DNA from: Oscillospiraceae bacterium
GTDB lineage: Bacteria > Bacillota > Clostridia > Oscillospirales > Oscillospiraceae
Direction of reading: 5' to 3'
Assembly (NCBI GenBank): GCA_017501355.1
Contig: JAFVXA010000062.1
Coordinates: 1-59,027, forward strand
Length of the DNA stretch: 59,027 nt
The notes under the pieces were generated by a model, which saw only the letters and a program-made list of their open reading frames with translations, was not told the DNA's origin and did not search any database. Shown here piece by piece: positions 43,798 to 51,461 of the stretch. How positions within the stretch are numbered: the stretch's first letter is position 1; each line of letters begins with the position of its first letter. A program made the translations under genes and the position numbers.

Positions 43798-44081
43798 ATG
43801 AGCGAAGCTTACGGTCCCGATTTCATCACCATCGTGGATGATGACGGCAACGAGATCGAACTGGAATATGTGGATGCGCTGGAGCATGAGGGCGTCACCT
43901 ACACGGCATTCTTCCCCGCAGTGGAAGGGGTGCCGATGAAGAGGGTGAGGAATACGGTCTGATCATTCTCAAATCCAGCGAAGAAAACGGCGAGACCTTC
44001 CTCGACAGCGTCGATGATGAAGAACTGCTCGAGACCGTCTATGATCTGTTCATGCAGCGTTTCATGGAGGATGAGGAATAA
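43798..44081 (+). pseudogene. DUF1292-family protein with a frameshift
   Basis: From ATG at 43798 (AGGAGGT upstream) the frame reads DFITIVDDDGNEIELEYVDA and TAFFPAVEGVP, then goes out of frame and stops after 55 residues at a TGA near 43960. In another frame the family sequence resumes at 43935 with DEEGEEYGLIIL, LDSVDDEELLETVYD and ends MEDEE at 44081. Joined, the two parts give a normal ~93-residue DUF1292 protein. A one-base loss in the GGAAGGGGTGCC stretch (43924-43934) would explain it. Sequencing error, recent mutation and programmed frameshifting are all open. DUF1292 (YrzB) function is unknown. Confidence 0.85.
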
Positions 44082-44104
44082 TTCCTCATTCCCCAGCGCT
44101 TTTG

Positions 44105-44322
44105 AAACCATGCCCTACGGGGCTGTAGCAAGTCTTTTTTTAACCCACATTTCGTTATACGGGATGCCGGATCAGCGCGTGGTTTGCAGGCCTCCCGGCT
44201 GCATTTTGCGGCTGGATGTTGGAAGCAGTAAAGCACGTTGGAGGCAACCCACCTGCCAAGAGAGTGCAGGTTATGACGGGGCTTGCAACACTGAAGAGGC
44301 AGCGGATTGCTCCGCTGCCTCT
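44105..44322 (+). ncRNA. ssrS: probable 6S RNA
   Basis: No ORF; a rod-like fold with a central bubble. The closing stem GCAAGTCT (44128-44135) pairs with GGGCTTGC (44279-44286). The left bubble contains AACCCACATTTCGTTATACG. The terminal stem GTGGTT-GCCTCC (44179-44195) pairs with GGAGGC-AACCCAC (44240-44252) around bulges. A hairpin ACCTGC/GCAGGT (44251-44271) sits on the right side of the bubble, as in Firmicute 6S RNA. A GCCC-TACG-GGGC hairpin (44112-44123) precedes it. The terminator is AGAGGCAGCGGA/TCCGCTGCCTCT at 44295-44322 with TTTGGTTTTT. 6S RNA binds sigma-A polymerase. I see no strong own promoter; it may come from the DUF1292 transcript by processing. The 5' end is approximate. 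Confidence 0.6.
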
Positions 44323-44418
44323 TTTGGTTTTTGACCGTAATGGTGCTTTTGGCAGAGAAGTCGCCCACAAAAGGCGCAGATTTTCTCTCTTTTTCCACCA
44401 AAAGGTCAGAAATTTCGC

Positions 44419-44447
44419 TTGCGTTATGTCCTCTCTTCCATTATAAT
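44419..44447 (+). promoter_or_regulatory. promoter of the parvulin foldase gene
   Basis: TTGCGT (44419-44424), 17 bp, TATAAT (44442-44447, perfect), 66 bp before the start. Confidence 0.8.
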
Positions 44448-44513
44448 AGTCGGGTGCGTATTTAAATGTGTTACGCAAGCAATTTTCCATAGTTTTGAGA
44501 GGAATGATTCAAC

Positions 44514-46055
44514 ATGAGTGCATCTAGAGAAAAGAAGGCACGTCAGCAGCTGCATGCCAGCGGCTACGTGGATCCCAAGGCCGTCAAGGCAGAAGAAGAG
44601 CGCAAGGCAACCAAGCGCGCCAACACCCTGTATGCTATCATCGGTGTGGCATTTGTGCTGGTGGCAGTGTTCACCTTTGTCTGGAACTCCGGCATGATGC
44701 AGCGCGGTGCTACCGCAGCTACCATCGACGGCAAGAACTACAATGTGGAAGAAGTGGGCTATTTCTACCACAGCAGCTACAACCAGTGGTATCAGCAGAT
44801 GGGCGCTTACGCCAGCTACTTCGGTCTGGACGTGAACAGTCCCCTCGACGCACAGATGTATGACGAAGAGCAGGGCATGACCTGGGCTGACTACTTCGTG
44901 GAAGAGGGCACCAACTACATGAAATGGGTGCTGAAGGCTTACGACGAAGCTGTCGCAAACGGCTTCGAGTGGACCGAAGAGGATGAGAAGCTGTTTGCTG
45001 AGGACAAGGCTTCCATGACTGACTATGCTGCCGAGAACGGCATCAGCTACAAGGAGCTGCTGAAGTATAACTACGGCAGCTACATCACTGAGTCCACCTA
45101 TGAGAAGTTTGTCCGCATGGAGACGGTTGCCAACCGCTATGCACAGTCTGTGAACGATGCGTTCACCTTTGACACTGAGACCATCGAGAAGCATTACAAC
45201 GAAAACGTCCTCGACTTTGACATTGCTGACTATGAAATGGTCACTGTCAGCGGCACCGTCCCCACCAAGGATGCTGACGGCAACGACGTGGAAGTCACCG
45301 ATGAGATGAAGAAGGAAGCCATGGACAAGGCTAAGGAAACCGCAAACGAGATCCTTGACGCTTTCCTCGCAAGCGATGATCTGGAAGCTGCTTCCAAGGA
45401 CATCGAAGGCGCTACCTATTCCGACCGCAGCGGCTCCACTTACAGCGAGACCGACGTTCTCAAGTGGGTGTTCGATGATACCCGTGCAGCTGACGATGCA
45501 ACCGTCATCGAAGGCGAGAGCGATTACACCGTGGTGGTGTTCCGCAACCGTGGTCGCCATGACTACAACACCGTGGACGTGCGCCACATCCTTGTGAAGG
45601 TGGACAGCGCCTCCCTCGACAAGGAGTCCGAGACCTATGAGACCGATCTGGAGGCTCTGAAGGCTGCTGCCAAGGTCGAGGCTGACGACATCCTCGCACA
45701 GTGGAACAGCGGTGCCAAGACCGAGGAGAGCTTTGCTGCCCTCGCAGACGAGCTCACCGATGACGGCGGCTCCAAGGGCAAGGGCGGTCTCTACACCGAA
45801 ATCGCCAAGGGCGACATGGTCACCGAATTCAATGACTGGATCTTCGACGAGACCCGCAAGGTCGGCGACGCTGAGGTGATCTACGCTGAGGGTACCGGCT
45901 ACCACGTCATGTACTTCGTGGGCGAGAACGCTCCCTACTGGCAGGTTCAGGTGAGTGACACTCTCCGCAGCAATGCGTACAGCGAGTGGTATGATGGTCT
46001 CATCGCTGACGTGACCGTTGAGCTTGGCTCCGGCATCAAGTACGTCAAGAACTAA
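44514..46055 (+). CDS. membrane-anchored peptidyl-prolyl isomerase, parvulin/SurA-PrsA type
   Basis: 513 residues. A basic cytosolic N-terminus (~35 residues) precedes one membrane helix (TLYAIIGVAFVLVAVFTFVW); the rest is extracellular. An N-terminal chaperone region of ~270 residues is followed by a parvulin domain beginning VDVRHILVKV (about 365) and containing GGSKGKGGLYTEIAKGDMV and EFNDWIFDETRKVGD. Unlike PrsA it is not a lipoprotein. It would fold secreted proteins at the membrane surface; the highly expressed SLH proteins nearby are plausible clients. Codon use is strongly biased and acidic residues abound. Confidence 0.9.
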   Translation: MSASREKKARQQLHASGYVDPKAVKAEEERKATKRANTLYAIIGVAFVLVAVFTFVWNSGMMQRGATAATIDGKNYNVEEVGYFYHSSYNQWYQQMGAYASYFGLDVNSPLDAQMYDEEQGMTWADYFVEEGTNYMKWVLKAYDEAVANGFEWTEEDEKLFAEDKASMTDYAAENGISYKELLKYNYGSYITESTYEKFVRMETVANRYAQSVNDAFTFDTETIEKHYNENVLDFDIADYEMVTVSGTVPTKDADGNDVEVTDEMKKEAMDKAKETANEILDAFLASDDLEAASKDIEGATYSDRSGSTYSETDVLKWVFDDTRAADDATVIEGESDYTVVVFRNRGRHDYNTVDVRHILVKVDSASLDKESETYETDLEALKAAAKVEADDILAQWNSGAKTEESFAALADELTDDGGSKGKGGLYTEIAKGDMVTEFNDWIFDETRKVGDAEVIYAEGTGYHVMYFVGENAPYWQVQVSDTLRSNAYSEWYDGLIADVTVELGSGIKYVKN

Positions 46056-46060
46056 GCTTC

Positions 46061-46087
46061 AAACGCCGGCTTTTCAAGCCGGCGTTT
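46061..46087 (+). terminator. terminator of the foldase gene
   Basis: An 11-bp stem AAACGCCGGCT/AGCCGGCGTTT with a short loop and TTTGCCTTTT after it. Confidence 0.88.
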
Positions 46088-46118
46088 GCCTTTTCCTTAC
46101 GTGAAAGGAGAATCCCCT

Positions 46119-46850
46119 ATGAACGAACAATTCCTCCGCACCCGCATGATTCTCGGTGAATGTGCCATGGAACGTCTCTCCTGCGCCCATGTGGCTGTGT
46201 TCGGACTCGGCGGCGTGGGCAGCTATGCGGTCGAGTGCCTTGCCCGCAGCGGCGTGGGCGAGTTCACACTTATTGACAGTGACTGTTTCAGCGTCAGCAA
46301 CATCAACCGCCAGCTGGGTGCACTCCACTCTACCGTGGGCAGACCCAAGGCAGAGGTACTGGCAGAGCGTGTCAAGGACATCAATCCCGACATCATCGTG
46401 CATCCCATCGTGGGTATGTACACGGCAGAAGATCGCGAGCGCTTTTGGGGTGATTACGACTATGTCGCCGACTGCATCGACCTTGTGGCATGCAAGCTGG
46501 ATCTGATCGAAACAGCACTCAACCGCCATATCCCCATTCTATCCGCCCTCGGTACAGGCAACAAGCTGGATGCCAGTCTGCTCCGCGTCACGGATATCTC
46601 CGAGACCAGCGGCTGCCCCCTTGCCCGCGTCATGCGCAAGGAGCTGCGTAACCGCGGCATTCACCATCTGCCCGTTCTCTTCAGCCCCGAGCAGGCGCAT
46701 GAAACGGAACAGCTGGAAGCCCCTCCTCCCGGGCGGCGCAGCGTGCCCGCCAGCGTCGCGTGGGTCCCCTCCTGCGCAGGACTGATGATGGGCGGACACA
46801 TCGTGCAGGAGCTGGCAAAGACCGACAGAAAGAAGGAAACACAGCTATGA
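46119..46850 (+). CDS. tcdA: tRNA threonylcarbamoyladenosine dehydratase
   Basis: TcdA (CsdL/YgdL) is an E1-like ATP-dependent enzyme that cyclises t6A37 of tRNA to ct6A. The 243-residue protein has the nucleotide-binding motif VFGLGGVGSYAVECLARSG, then DSDCFSVSNINRQLGAL with the Arg that contacts ATP, and DYVADCIDLVACKLDLI. It ends with VAWVPSCAGLMMGGHIV, typical of TcdA and not ThiF/MoeB. The start at 46119 follows GAAAGGAGAATCCCCT. Coupled to the next gene by ATGA. Confidence 0.93.
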   Translation: MNEQFLRTRMILGECAMERLSCAHVAVFGLGGVGSYAVECLARSGVGEFTLIDSDCFSVSNINRQLGALHSTVGRPKAEVLAERVKDINPDIIVHPIVGMYTAEDRERFWGDYDYVADCIDLVACKLDLIETALNRHIPILSALGTGNKLDASLLRVTDISETSGCPLARVMRKELRNRGIHHLPVLFSPEQAHETEQLEAPPPGRRSVPASVAWVPSCAGLMMGGHIVQELAKTDRKKETQL

Positions 46851-47530
46851 TCTTACTTGGAACGATTGTCAACGCCGTCAGCATTATCGCCGGTGCGCTG
46901 ATTGGCATTCTGCTGGGCAAAGCGATCCCCGAACACCTCGGCGACAGTGTGATGAAAGGACTTGCCCTTTGCACCATTCTCATCGCAAGCGGCGGTCTCG
47001 GGGACGGCGAGAATCCCCTCATCACCATTTTCTCCATGGTGGCAGGTGTCCTCATCGGTGAGGGACTGGATCTCGACGGTCGTCTGAACCGCCTTGGCGA
47101 AAAGCTGCAGAACACCTTCGGCAAAAAGAACGGCAGCGTCAGCATCACCGAGGGCTTCATCACCTCTTCCCTGCTGTTCTGCGTGGGTGCCATGGCGATC
47201 ATGGGCAGTCTACAGAGCGGTCTTTCCTGCGATCACAGCACGCTCTACACCAAGTCCATCATGGACTTCTGCTCCTCCGTGATCTTCGCCTCCTCCCTCG
47301 GCATCGGGGTGGCACTGTCCAGTGTTTCCGTGTTTCTGCTGCAGGGCAGCATCACGGTGCTTGCCTCCTTTGTTGCTCCCTTTCTCCAGACTGCCATCGG
47401 CGAAATGAACTGCGTCGGCTCTTTGCTGCTGCTGGCACTGGCACTGAACCTCCTCGGCGTAACGAAGATCCGCGTGATGAATTACGTCCCCGCCATCTTC
47501 CTGCCCATTCTGCTGTGCCAGTTCATGTAA
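46847..47530 (+). CDS. DUF554 family membrane protein (YqgA/YdfK-like)
   Basis: 227 residues and about six to seven hydrophobic segments. Starts MILLGTIVNAVSIIAGALIG and carries the family marks GLALCTILIASGGLGDGENP, GFITSSLLFCVGAMAIMGSL and DHSTLYTKSIMDFCSSVIFA. Function unknown; a transport role has been suggested for the family. Its ATG lies in the tcdA stop (ATGA), and an apparent longer ORF upstream is only the overlap with tcdA in another frame. Confidence 0.92.
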   Translation: MILLGTIVNAVSIIAGALIGILLGKAIPEHLGDSVMKGLALCTILIASGGLGDGENPLITIFSMVAGVLIGEGLDLDGRLNRLGEKLQNTFGKKNGSVSITEGFITSSLLFCVGAMAIMGSLQSGLSCDHSTLYTKSIMDFCSSVIFASSLGIGVALSSVSVFLLQGSITVLASFVAPFLQTAIGEMNCVGSLLLLALALNLLGVTKIRVMNYVPAIFLPILLCQFM

Positions 47531-47586
47531 GGGTAAATTCTGACAACTATCCGTATTATTCGACTTGCAATATACGATTTGACATC

Positions 47587-47625
47587 AAAAAGGAAGGGCT
47601 TCCGCTTCGGAAGCCCTTCCTTTTT
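47587..47625. terminator. bidirectional terminator between DUF554 and MATE genes
   Basis: A ~17-bp stem AAAAAGGAAGGGCTTCC/GGAAGCCCTTCCTTTTT with loop GCTTC; U-runs follow on both strands. Confidence 0.92.
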
Positions 47626-47629
47626 CTCG

Positions 47630-48994
47630 TTATTCCACAGCTGCGTGCTGCCACTTTGTGCCCCGATAGCGGATGATAAAGCAAAGCGAACGTACCACCC
47701 AATCGAGAAGCTGCGCCATGTACACGCCCACCACGCCGAAGCCGAGCCACGCGCCCAGCACATAGCCGAAGCCCACGCGGAAGATCCACATGGAAAGCAC
47801 CGTCACGCCCATGGTGCACTTGACATCGCCCGCGCTACGCAGGATATTTGCCAAGGGGAAGGAGGGAGGATACAGCACGATGCAGCCCACATTGTGCAGT
47901 GTGATCACCCACCTTGCCAGCGTCGCCGTTTCGCCTTCCACATGATAGACACGGAGGATCAGCGGCAGTGAGAGCAGCACCAGAGCATTGAATACACCCT
48001 GATAGAGGTATGCCCATTTCACCAGCTTACGGGTATATCTCCGCACGGCAGCATAGTCTCCTGCGCCCACGCAGCGGCTCGTCACTGAAGTCATGGCAAG
48101 ACCGATGGCATAGCCCAGCACAAAGTGGAAGCTGCCCACGGTGTTGCCCATGGCGTTCGCCATGATGGATGCCGTGCCGAAGGTGGAGATCAGACTTGTG
48201 AGGATCAGACGACCACAGTGGAACATACCGTTTTCAAGCCCGCTGGGCAGACCAATAGAGAAGATATTCTTCACCATCAGACGGTTGAAGCGATACGCGC
48301 GCCACTGCGTCAAATGCAGCGGCATATCCTGCTTGCGGAAATAGCTGAGGATCACCACCGCCGCCACAATGCGGGAGCAGAGGGTGGGGATCGCCGCACC
48401 GAGCACTCCCAGATGCAGTCCATAGATCAGCAGCGCATTGCCGCAGATGTTGATGCCGTTCATCAGCAGGGATACCCGCAGGATCACATCCGAGCGCTGC
48501 ATGGTACACATCAGTGCCGAGCCTGCGTTATATAGAGCGATAAAGGGGATGGATGCCATGACCACAGAGTAATATGCTCTGGTCAGTTCCATGACATCGG
48601 CTTCGATCTCTCCAAAGACACGGGTCAGCACCAGATTTTTCCCGAGATACAGCAGCGTCATCATCAGCAGGGACAGTGCTGCAAGCACTACCACCAGCTG
48701 CTCTGCCGCGCAGCGGGCTTTCCCCTCATCCCGCCGTCCCAGATACTGTCCTGCCACCACAGCGCCGCCTGTCGCAAAGGCGGAAAAGATATAGATGATC
48801 AGATTGCTCACAGAGTCCACCAGTGACACCGCGGAAACCGCCGCGTTGCTGACACCCGCCACCATCAGCGAGTCCGCCAGTCCCACGCAGATGGCAAAGA
48901 TCTGCTCACCCAGCAGGGGGATGATCAGCTTTCGCAGTTCCCTGTTCGTGAGATCGCTCCCCTGCGCTCTCTCCGAAAGTTTTGTCTCTTGCAT
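47630..48994 (-). CDS. MATE family efflux transporter
   Basis: A cation-coupled multidrug or metabolite exporter, ~12 hydrophobic helices, 454 residues from ATG at 48994 (MQETKLSERAQGSDLTNREL). Visible family traits are IPLLGEQIFAICVGLADSLM in helix 1, AGQYLGRRDEGKARCAAEQL and, in the second half, SIGLPSGLENGMFHCGRLIL and ATSVTSRCVGAGDYAAVRRY-like text. A GTG nine codons earlier overlaps the araC stop and may be the real start. It follows the AraC gene at once, so the two form an operon and the regulator probably controls efflux. Confidence 0.93.
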   Translation of the reverse strand: MQETKLSERAQGSDLTNRELRKLIIPLLGEQIFAICVGLADSLMVAGVSNAAVSAVSLVDSVSNLIIYIFSAFATGGAVVAGQYLGRRDEGKARCAAEQLVVVLAALSLLMMTLLYLGKNLVLTRVFGEIEADVMELTRAYYSVVMASIPFIALYNAGSALMCTMQRSDVILRVSLLMNGINICGNALLIYGLHLGVLGAAIPTLCSRIVAAVVILSYFRKQDMPLHLTQWRAYRFNRLMVKNIFSIGLPSGLENGMFHCGRLILTSLISTFGTASIMANAMGNTVGSFHFVLGYAIGLAMTSVTSRCVGAGDYAAVRRYTRKLVKWAYLYQGVFNALVLLSLPLILRVYHVEGETATLARWVITLHNVGCIVLYPPSFPLANILRSAGDVKCTMGVTVLSMWIFRVGFGYVLGAWLGFGVVGVYMAQLLDWVVRSLCFIIRYRGTKWQHAAVE

Positions 48995-49017
48995 GAAACA
49001 GTCGCCTCTTCTCTCTT

Positions 49018-49872
49018 TCACATCTGTCCCTGAAACTCTCGCGGGCTCATGTGATAGGTGTTCTGGAAGGCCCGCAGGAAGGTGGAATATTCTCCGAACC
49101 CCGCCATTTCCGACGCTTTCATCACCGCCGTCCCCTTTTTCAGCAGCTCACCCGCATACTGGATGCGCTTCTGGTTCACATACTGGTGCAGGGTATATCC
49201 GCTGATCTCCTTGAAGCGGTGCATGAGATAGTAGCGGCTGAGGAAAAAGCGCCTGCTGATCGCCTCCACCGAGAGATCCTCCGCAGGGTTGCTCTCCACA
49301 TAGCGCATGATCTCCTCGATCTTGGGGTCAAAGCGATAGGTCTCCGTCAGCTCTGCCGTGCGATCCTCCCGAATGTCGCGGTTGAGGTGGATCAGCAGCT
49401 GCAGGAAGTACGTATCTGCCAGCAGTCCCTGCCCGAAGCCCTCCTGCTGCAGCGCCTCCTCCAATGACTGAAAGAGGGCAAGGTATTTCTTTCGCATCTC
49501 ACTGCTGCCGCGCAGCAAGTGAAAGCTTCTCTCATGGGTCAGTGCAAAGCAGTCGGAGAGGGATTCGCCATCTCGTTTATGCTGCTCCAGATAGTCCTCC
49601 CCCAGCCACAGCACCATGCGCTCGTAAGGCTCGGAGGGGTCGATCTCCGGCAGATGGATCATATTGTGGCGCACCAACAGGATGTCACCGGGCTTGAGAA
49701 AATAGCTCTTGCCCTCCACCACATAGGTCACCTTGCCGCTGAGGAGCAAAATCACCTTGTCAAATTCATGGTAATGATACTCCAGCTTCTGGGCGCGGCT
49801 GTCCCGCAGATGGAACAGTCGAAAATTTTCCTTCAGATATCCGCGCTTACCCACTTCGCTCCGGTCCAGCAT
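49018..49872 (-). CDS. AraC-family regulator with cupin sensor domain
   Basis: 284 residues from ATG at 49872, seven bases after GGAGGG. The N-terminal ~150 residues form a cupin-like ligand-binding domain (KLEYHYHEFDKVILLLSGKV, FLKPGDILLVRHNMIH). The C-terminal ~100 residues hold two helix-turn-helix motifs (LSVEAISRRFFLSRYYLMHR and ASEMAGFGEYSTFLRAFQNT) and end MSPREFQGQM. Effector unknown; the coupled MATE gene points to control of an exported compound. Confidence 0.94.
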   Translation of the reverse strand: MLDRSEVGKRGYLKENFRLFHLRDSRAQKLEYHYHEFDKVILLLSGKVTYVVEGKSYFLKPGDILLVRHNMIHLPEIDPSEPYERMVLWLGEDYLEQHKRDGESLSDCFALTHERSFHLLRGSSEMRKKYLALFQSLEEALQQEGFGQGLLADTYFLQLLIHLNRDIREDRTAELTETYRFDPKIEEIMRYVESNPAEDLSVEAISRRFFLSRYYLMHRFKEISGYTLHQYVNQKRIQYAGELLKKGTAVMKASEMAGFGEYSTFLRAFQNTYHMSPREFQGQM

Positions 49873-49900
49873 CCTCGCGCCCTCCTTCCGTTTTTTCTTT

Positions 49901-49929
49901 ATCGTAGCGCATATTTTGCAAGACAGCAA
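49901..49929 (-). promoter_or_regulatory. promoter of the araC-MATE operon
   Basis: TTGCTG (49924-49929), 17 bp, TACGAT (49901-49906) on the minus strand. Confidence 0.6.
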
Positions 49930-49982
49930 GGCTTTCGGAACATTTTTCTTGCAATCGGTTCGAGCCTTCCCAAAACCTGCTC

Positions 49983-50011
49983 TTTCTTTTTCTATTTCAA
50001 ACTGTTATAGT
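49983..50011 (+). promoter_or_regulatory. possible promoter of the thyA operon
   Basis: TTTCTT (49983-49988), 17 bp, TATAGT (50006-50011). The -35 is weak; a TAAAAT just downstream is an alternative -10. Confidence 0.4.
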
Positions 50012-50070
50012 AAAATAGAATATACTCTTCATGAAAATACCTTTACCAAATCATCAGAGGAGGCAGCACC

Positions 50071-50901
50071 ATGAGCTATGCCGATTTTGTCTTTATCGCC
50101 AACTGTCGCGAAATTCTGAAAAACGGGTTTTGGGACACCGACCAGAATGTCCGCCCCCACTGGGAGGACGGCACCCCTGCCCACACCGTGAAAAAGTTCG
50201 GCCTTGTGAATCGCTATGATCTGCAGAAGGAGTTCCCCATTCTGACCCTTCGCCGCACTTATTGGAAGAGCGCCGTGGATGAGCTGCTCTGGATCTGGCA
50301 GAAGAAGTCCAACAATGTCCACGATCTCTCCACCCACATCTGGGACTCCTGGGCGGATGAGAACGGCTCCATCGGCAAGGCTTATGGCTATCAGCTGGGC
50401 ATCAAGCATCAGTATAAGGAAGGTGCGTTCGATCAGGTAGATCGCGTGCTGTATGATTTGAAGCACAATCCCGCCTCCCGCCGCATCCTCACCAATCTCT
50501 ATAATTTTGAGGATCTGCACGAAATGGGTCTGTACCCCTGTGCCTATTCCATGACCTTCAATGTCAGCGGCAACACCCTCAACGCCATTTTGAACCAGCG
50601 CTCGCAGGATATGCTCGCCGCCAACAACTGGAATGTGGTGCAGTACGCGGTGCTGGTACACATGATCGCGCAGGTCTCCGGGCTCGTTCCCGGCGAACTG
50701 GTACATGTCATTGCGGATGCCCACATCTATGACCGCCATGTGCCCATCATCGAAAAGATGCTGCAGCAGGAGCCTCTGCCCGCACCGAAGTTCGAGCTTG
50801 ACCCTGCCATCACCAATTTCTACGATTTCACCCCCGACAGCTGCCGTGTGACGGACTATCAATTCTCTCCCTTTGAGGATAAGATTCCCGTTGCCATTTA
50901 A
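50071..50901 (+). CDS. thyA: thymidylate synthase
   Basis: ThyA converts dUMP to dTMP with methylene-tetrahydrofolate as both carbon donor and reductant. The 276-residue protein has the active-site cysteine in LYPCAYSMTFNV, the substrate-binding arginine pair region NPASRRILTN, and VIADAHIYDRHVPI. RSQDMLAANNWNVVQYAVLV is the B. subtilis ThyA-type variant and differs from the RSCD form of E. coli. The next gene, DHFR, recycles the dihydrofolate produced. Confidence 0.97.
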   Translation: MSYADFVFIANCREILKNGFWDTDQNVRPHWEDGTPAHTVKKFGLVNRYDLQKEFPILTLRRTYWKSAVDELLWIWQKKSNNVHDLSTHIWDSWADENGSIGKAYGYQLGIKHQYKEGAFDQVDRVLYDLKHNPASRRILTNLYNFEDLHEMGLYPCAYSMTFNVSGNTLNAILNQRSQDMLAANNWNVVQYAVLVHMIAQVSGLVPGELVHVIADAHIYDRHVPIIEKMLQQEPLPAPKFELDPAITNFYDFTPDSCRVTDYQFSPFEDKIPVAI

Positions 50902-50940
50902 TGCAGCATCCGTACATTATGTAAACTTGGAGGTTTTCCT

Positions 50941-51426
50941 ATGGTTGCCATTGTTGCCGTGGCGGAAAACTGGGGCATCGGAAAGGATGGACAGCTCCTC
51001 TTTTCCATCCATCAGGATATGCGCCGTTTCCGCACCCTCACTTCCTATATGACCGTTATCATGGGGCGCAAAACACTGGAATCCCTGCCCGGCGGTAAGC
51101 CCCTGCCCAAGCGCCGCAACATCGTTCTCTCCTCCCGCATGGAGCCCACCGAAGGCGTGGAGATCGCCCACAATATCGAGGAAATCCTCTCTCTTTTGGC
51201 AGATGATCCCGCAGAGGAGATCTATGTCATGGGCGGCGGACAGGTCTATGCCGCTCTCCTGCCCCACTGCGAGAAGGTGCTGCTGACGAAGGTCTATGCT
51301 TCGCCCGAAGCCGATGCCTTCTTCCCCGATCTCGATGCCGATCCCGCGTGGAAGATTGAGAGCGAAAGCGAACTGCTGGAGGAGGACGGTCTGAAGTTCC
51401 AATTCATTGACTACGTGCGGGCATAA
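50941..51426 (+). CDS. folA: dihydrofolate reductase
   Basis: NADPH-dependent reduction of dihydrofolate to tetrahydrofolate. The 161 residues begin MVAIVAVAENWGIGKDGQLL, with the WGIGxxGxLLFSIHQDM active-site strand (the catalytic acid is Asp in HQDMRRF), then TVIMGRKTLESLPGGKPLPK and YVMGGGQVYAALLPH for NADPH. It lies 39 bp after thyA, completing the dTMP cycle. Confidence 0.96.
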   Translation: MVAIVAVAENWGIGKDGQLLFSIHQDMRRFRTLTSYMTVIMGRKTLESLPGGKPLPKRRNIVLSSRMEPTEGVEIAHNIEEILSLLADDPAEEIYVMGGGQVYAALLPHCEKVLLTKVYASPEADAFFPDLDADPAWKIESESELLEEDGLKFQFIDYVRA

Positions 51427-51461
51427 AAAACGCTGACTTTCCGGAAAAGGAGGAGATCTCG

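Larger units (their letters stand above)
44082..44513 (+). other. 432-bp region: 6S-like RNA, terminator and foldase promoter
   Basis: The first 240 bases hold the 6S-like RNA with terminator at 44295-44322. From 44330 to 44418 nothing is recognised. The foldase promoter follows at 44419-44447. Confidence 0.6.

Noticed and set aside
43899-44111. 70-codon minus-strand frame over DUF1292
   Set aside because: Shadow of the DUF1292 coding sequence; no start signals.
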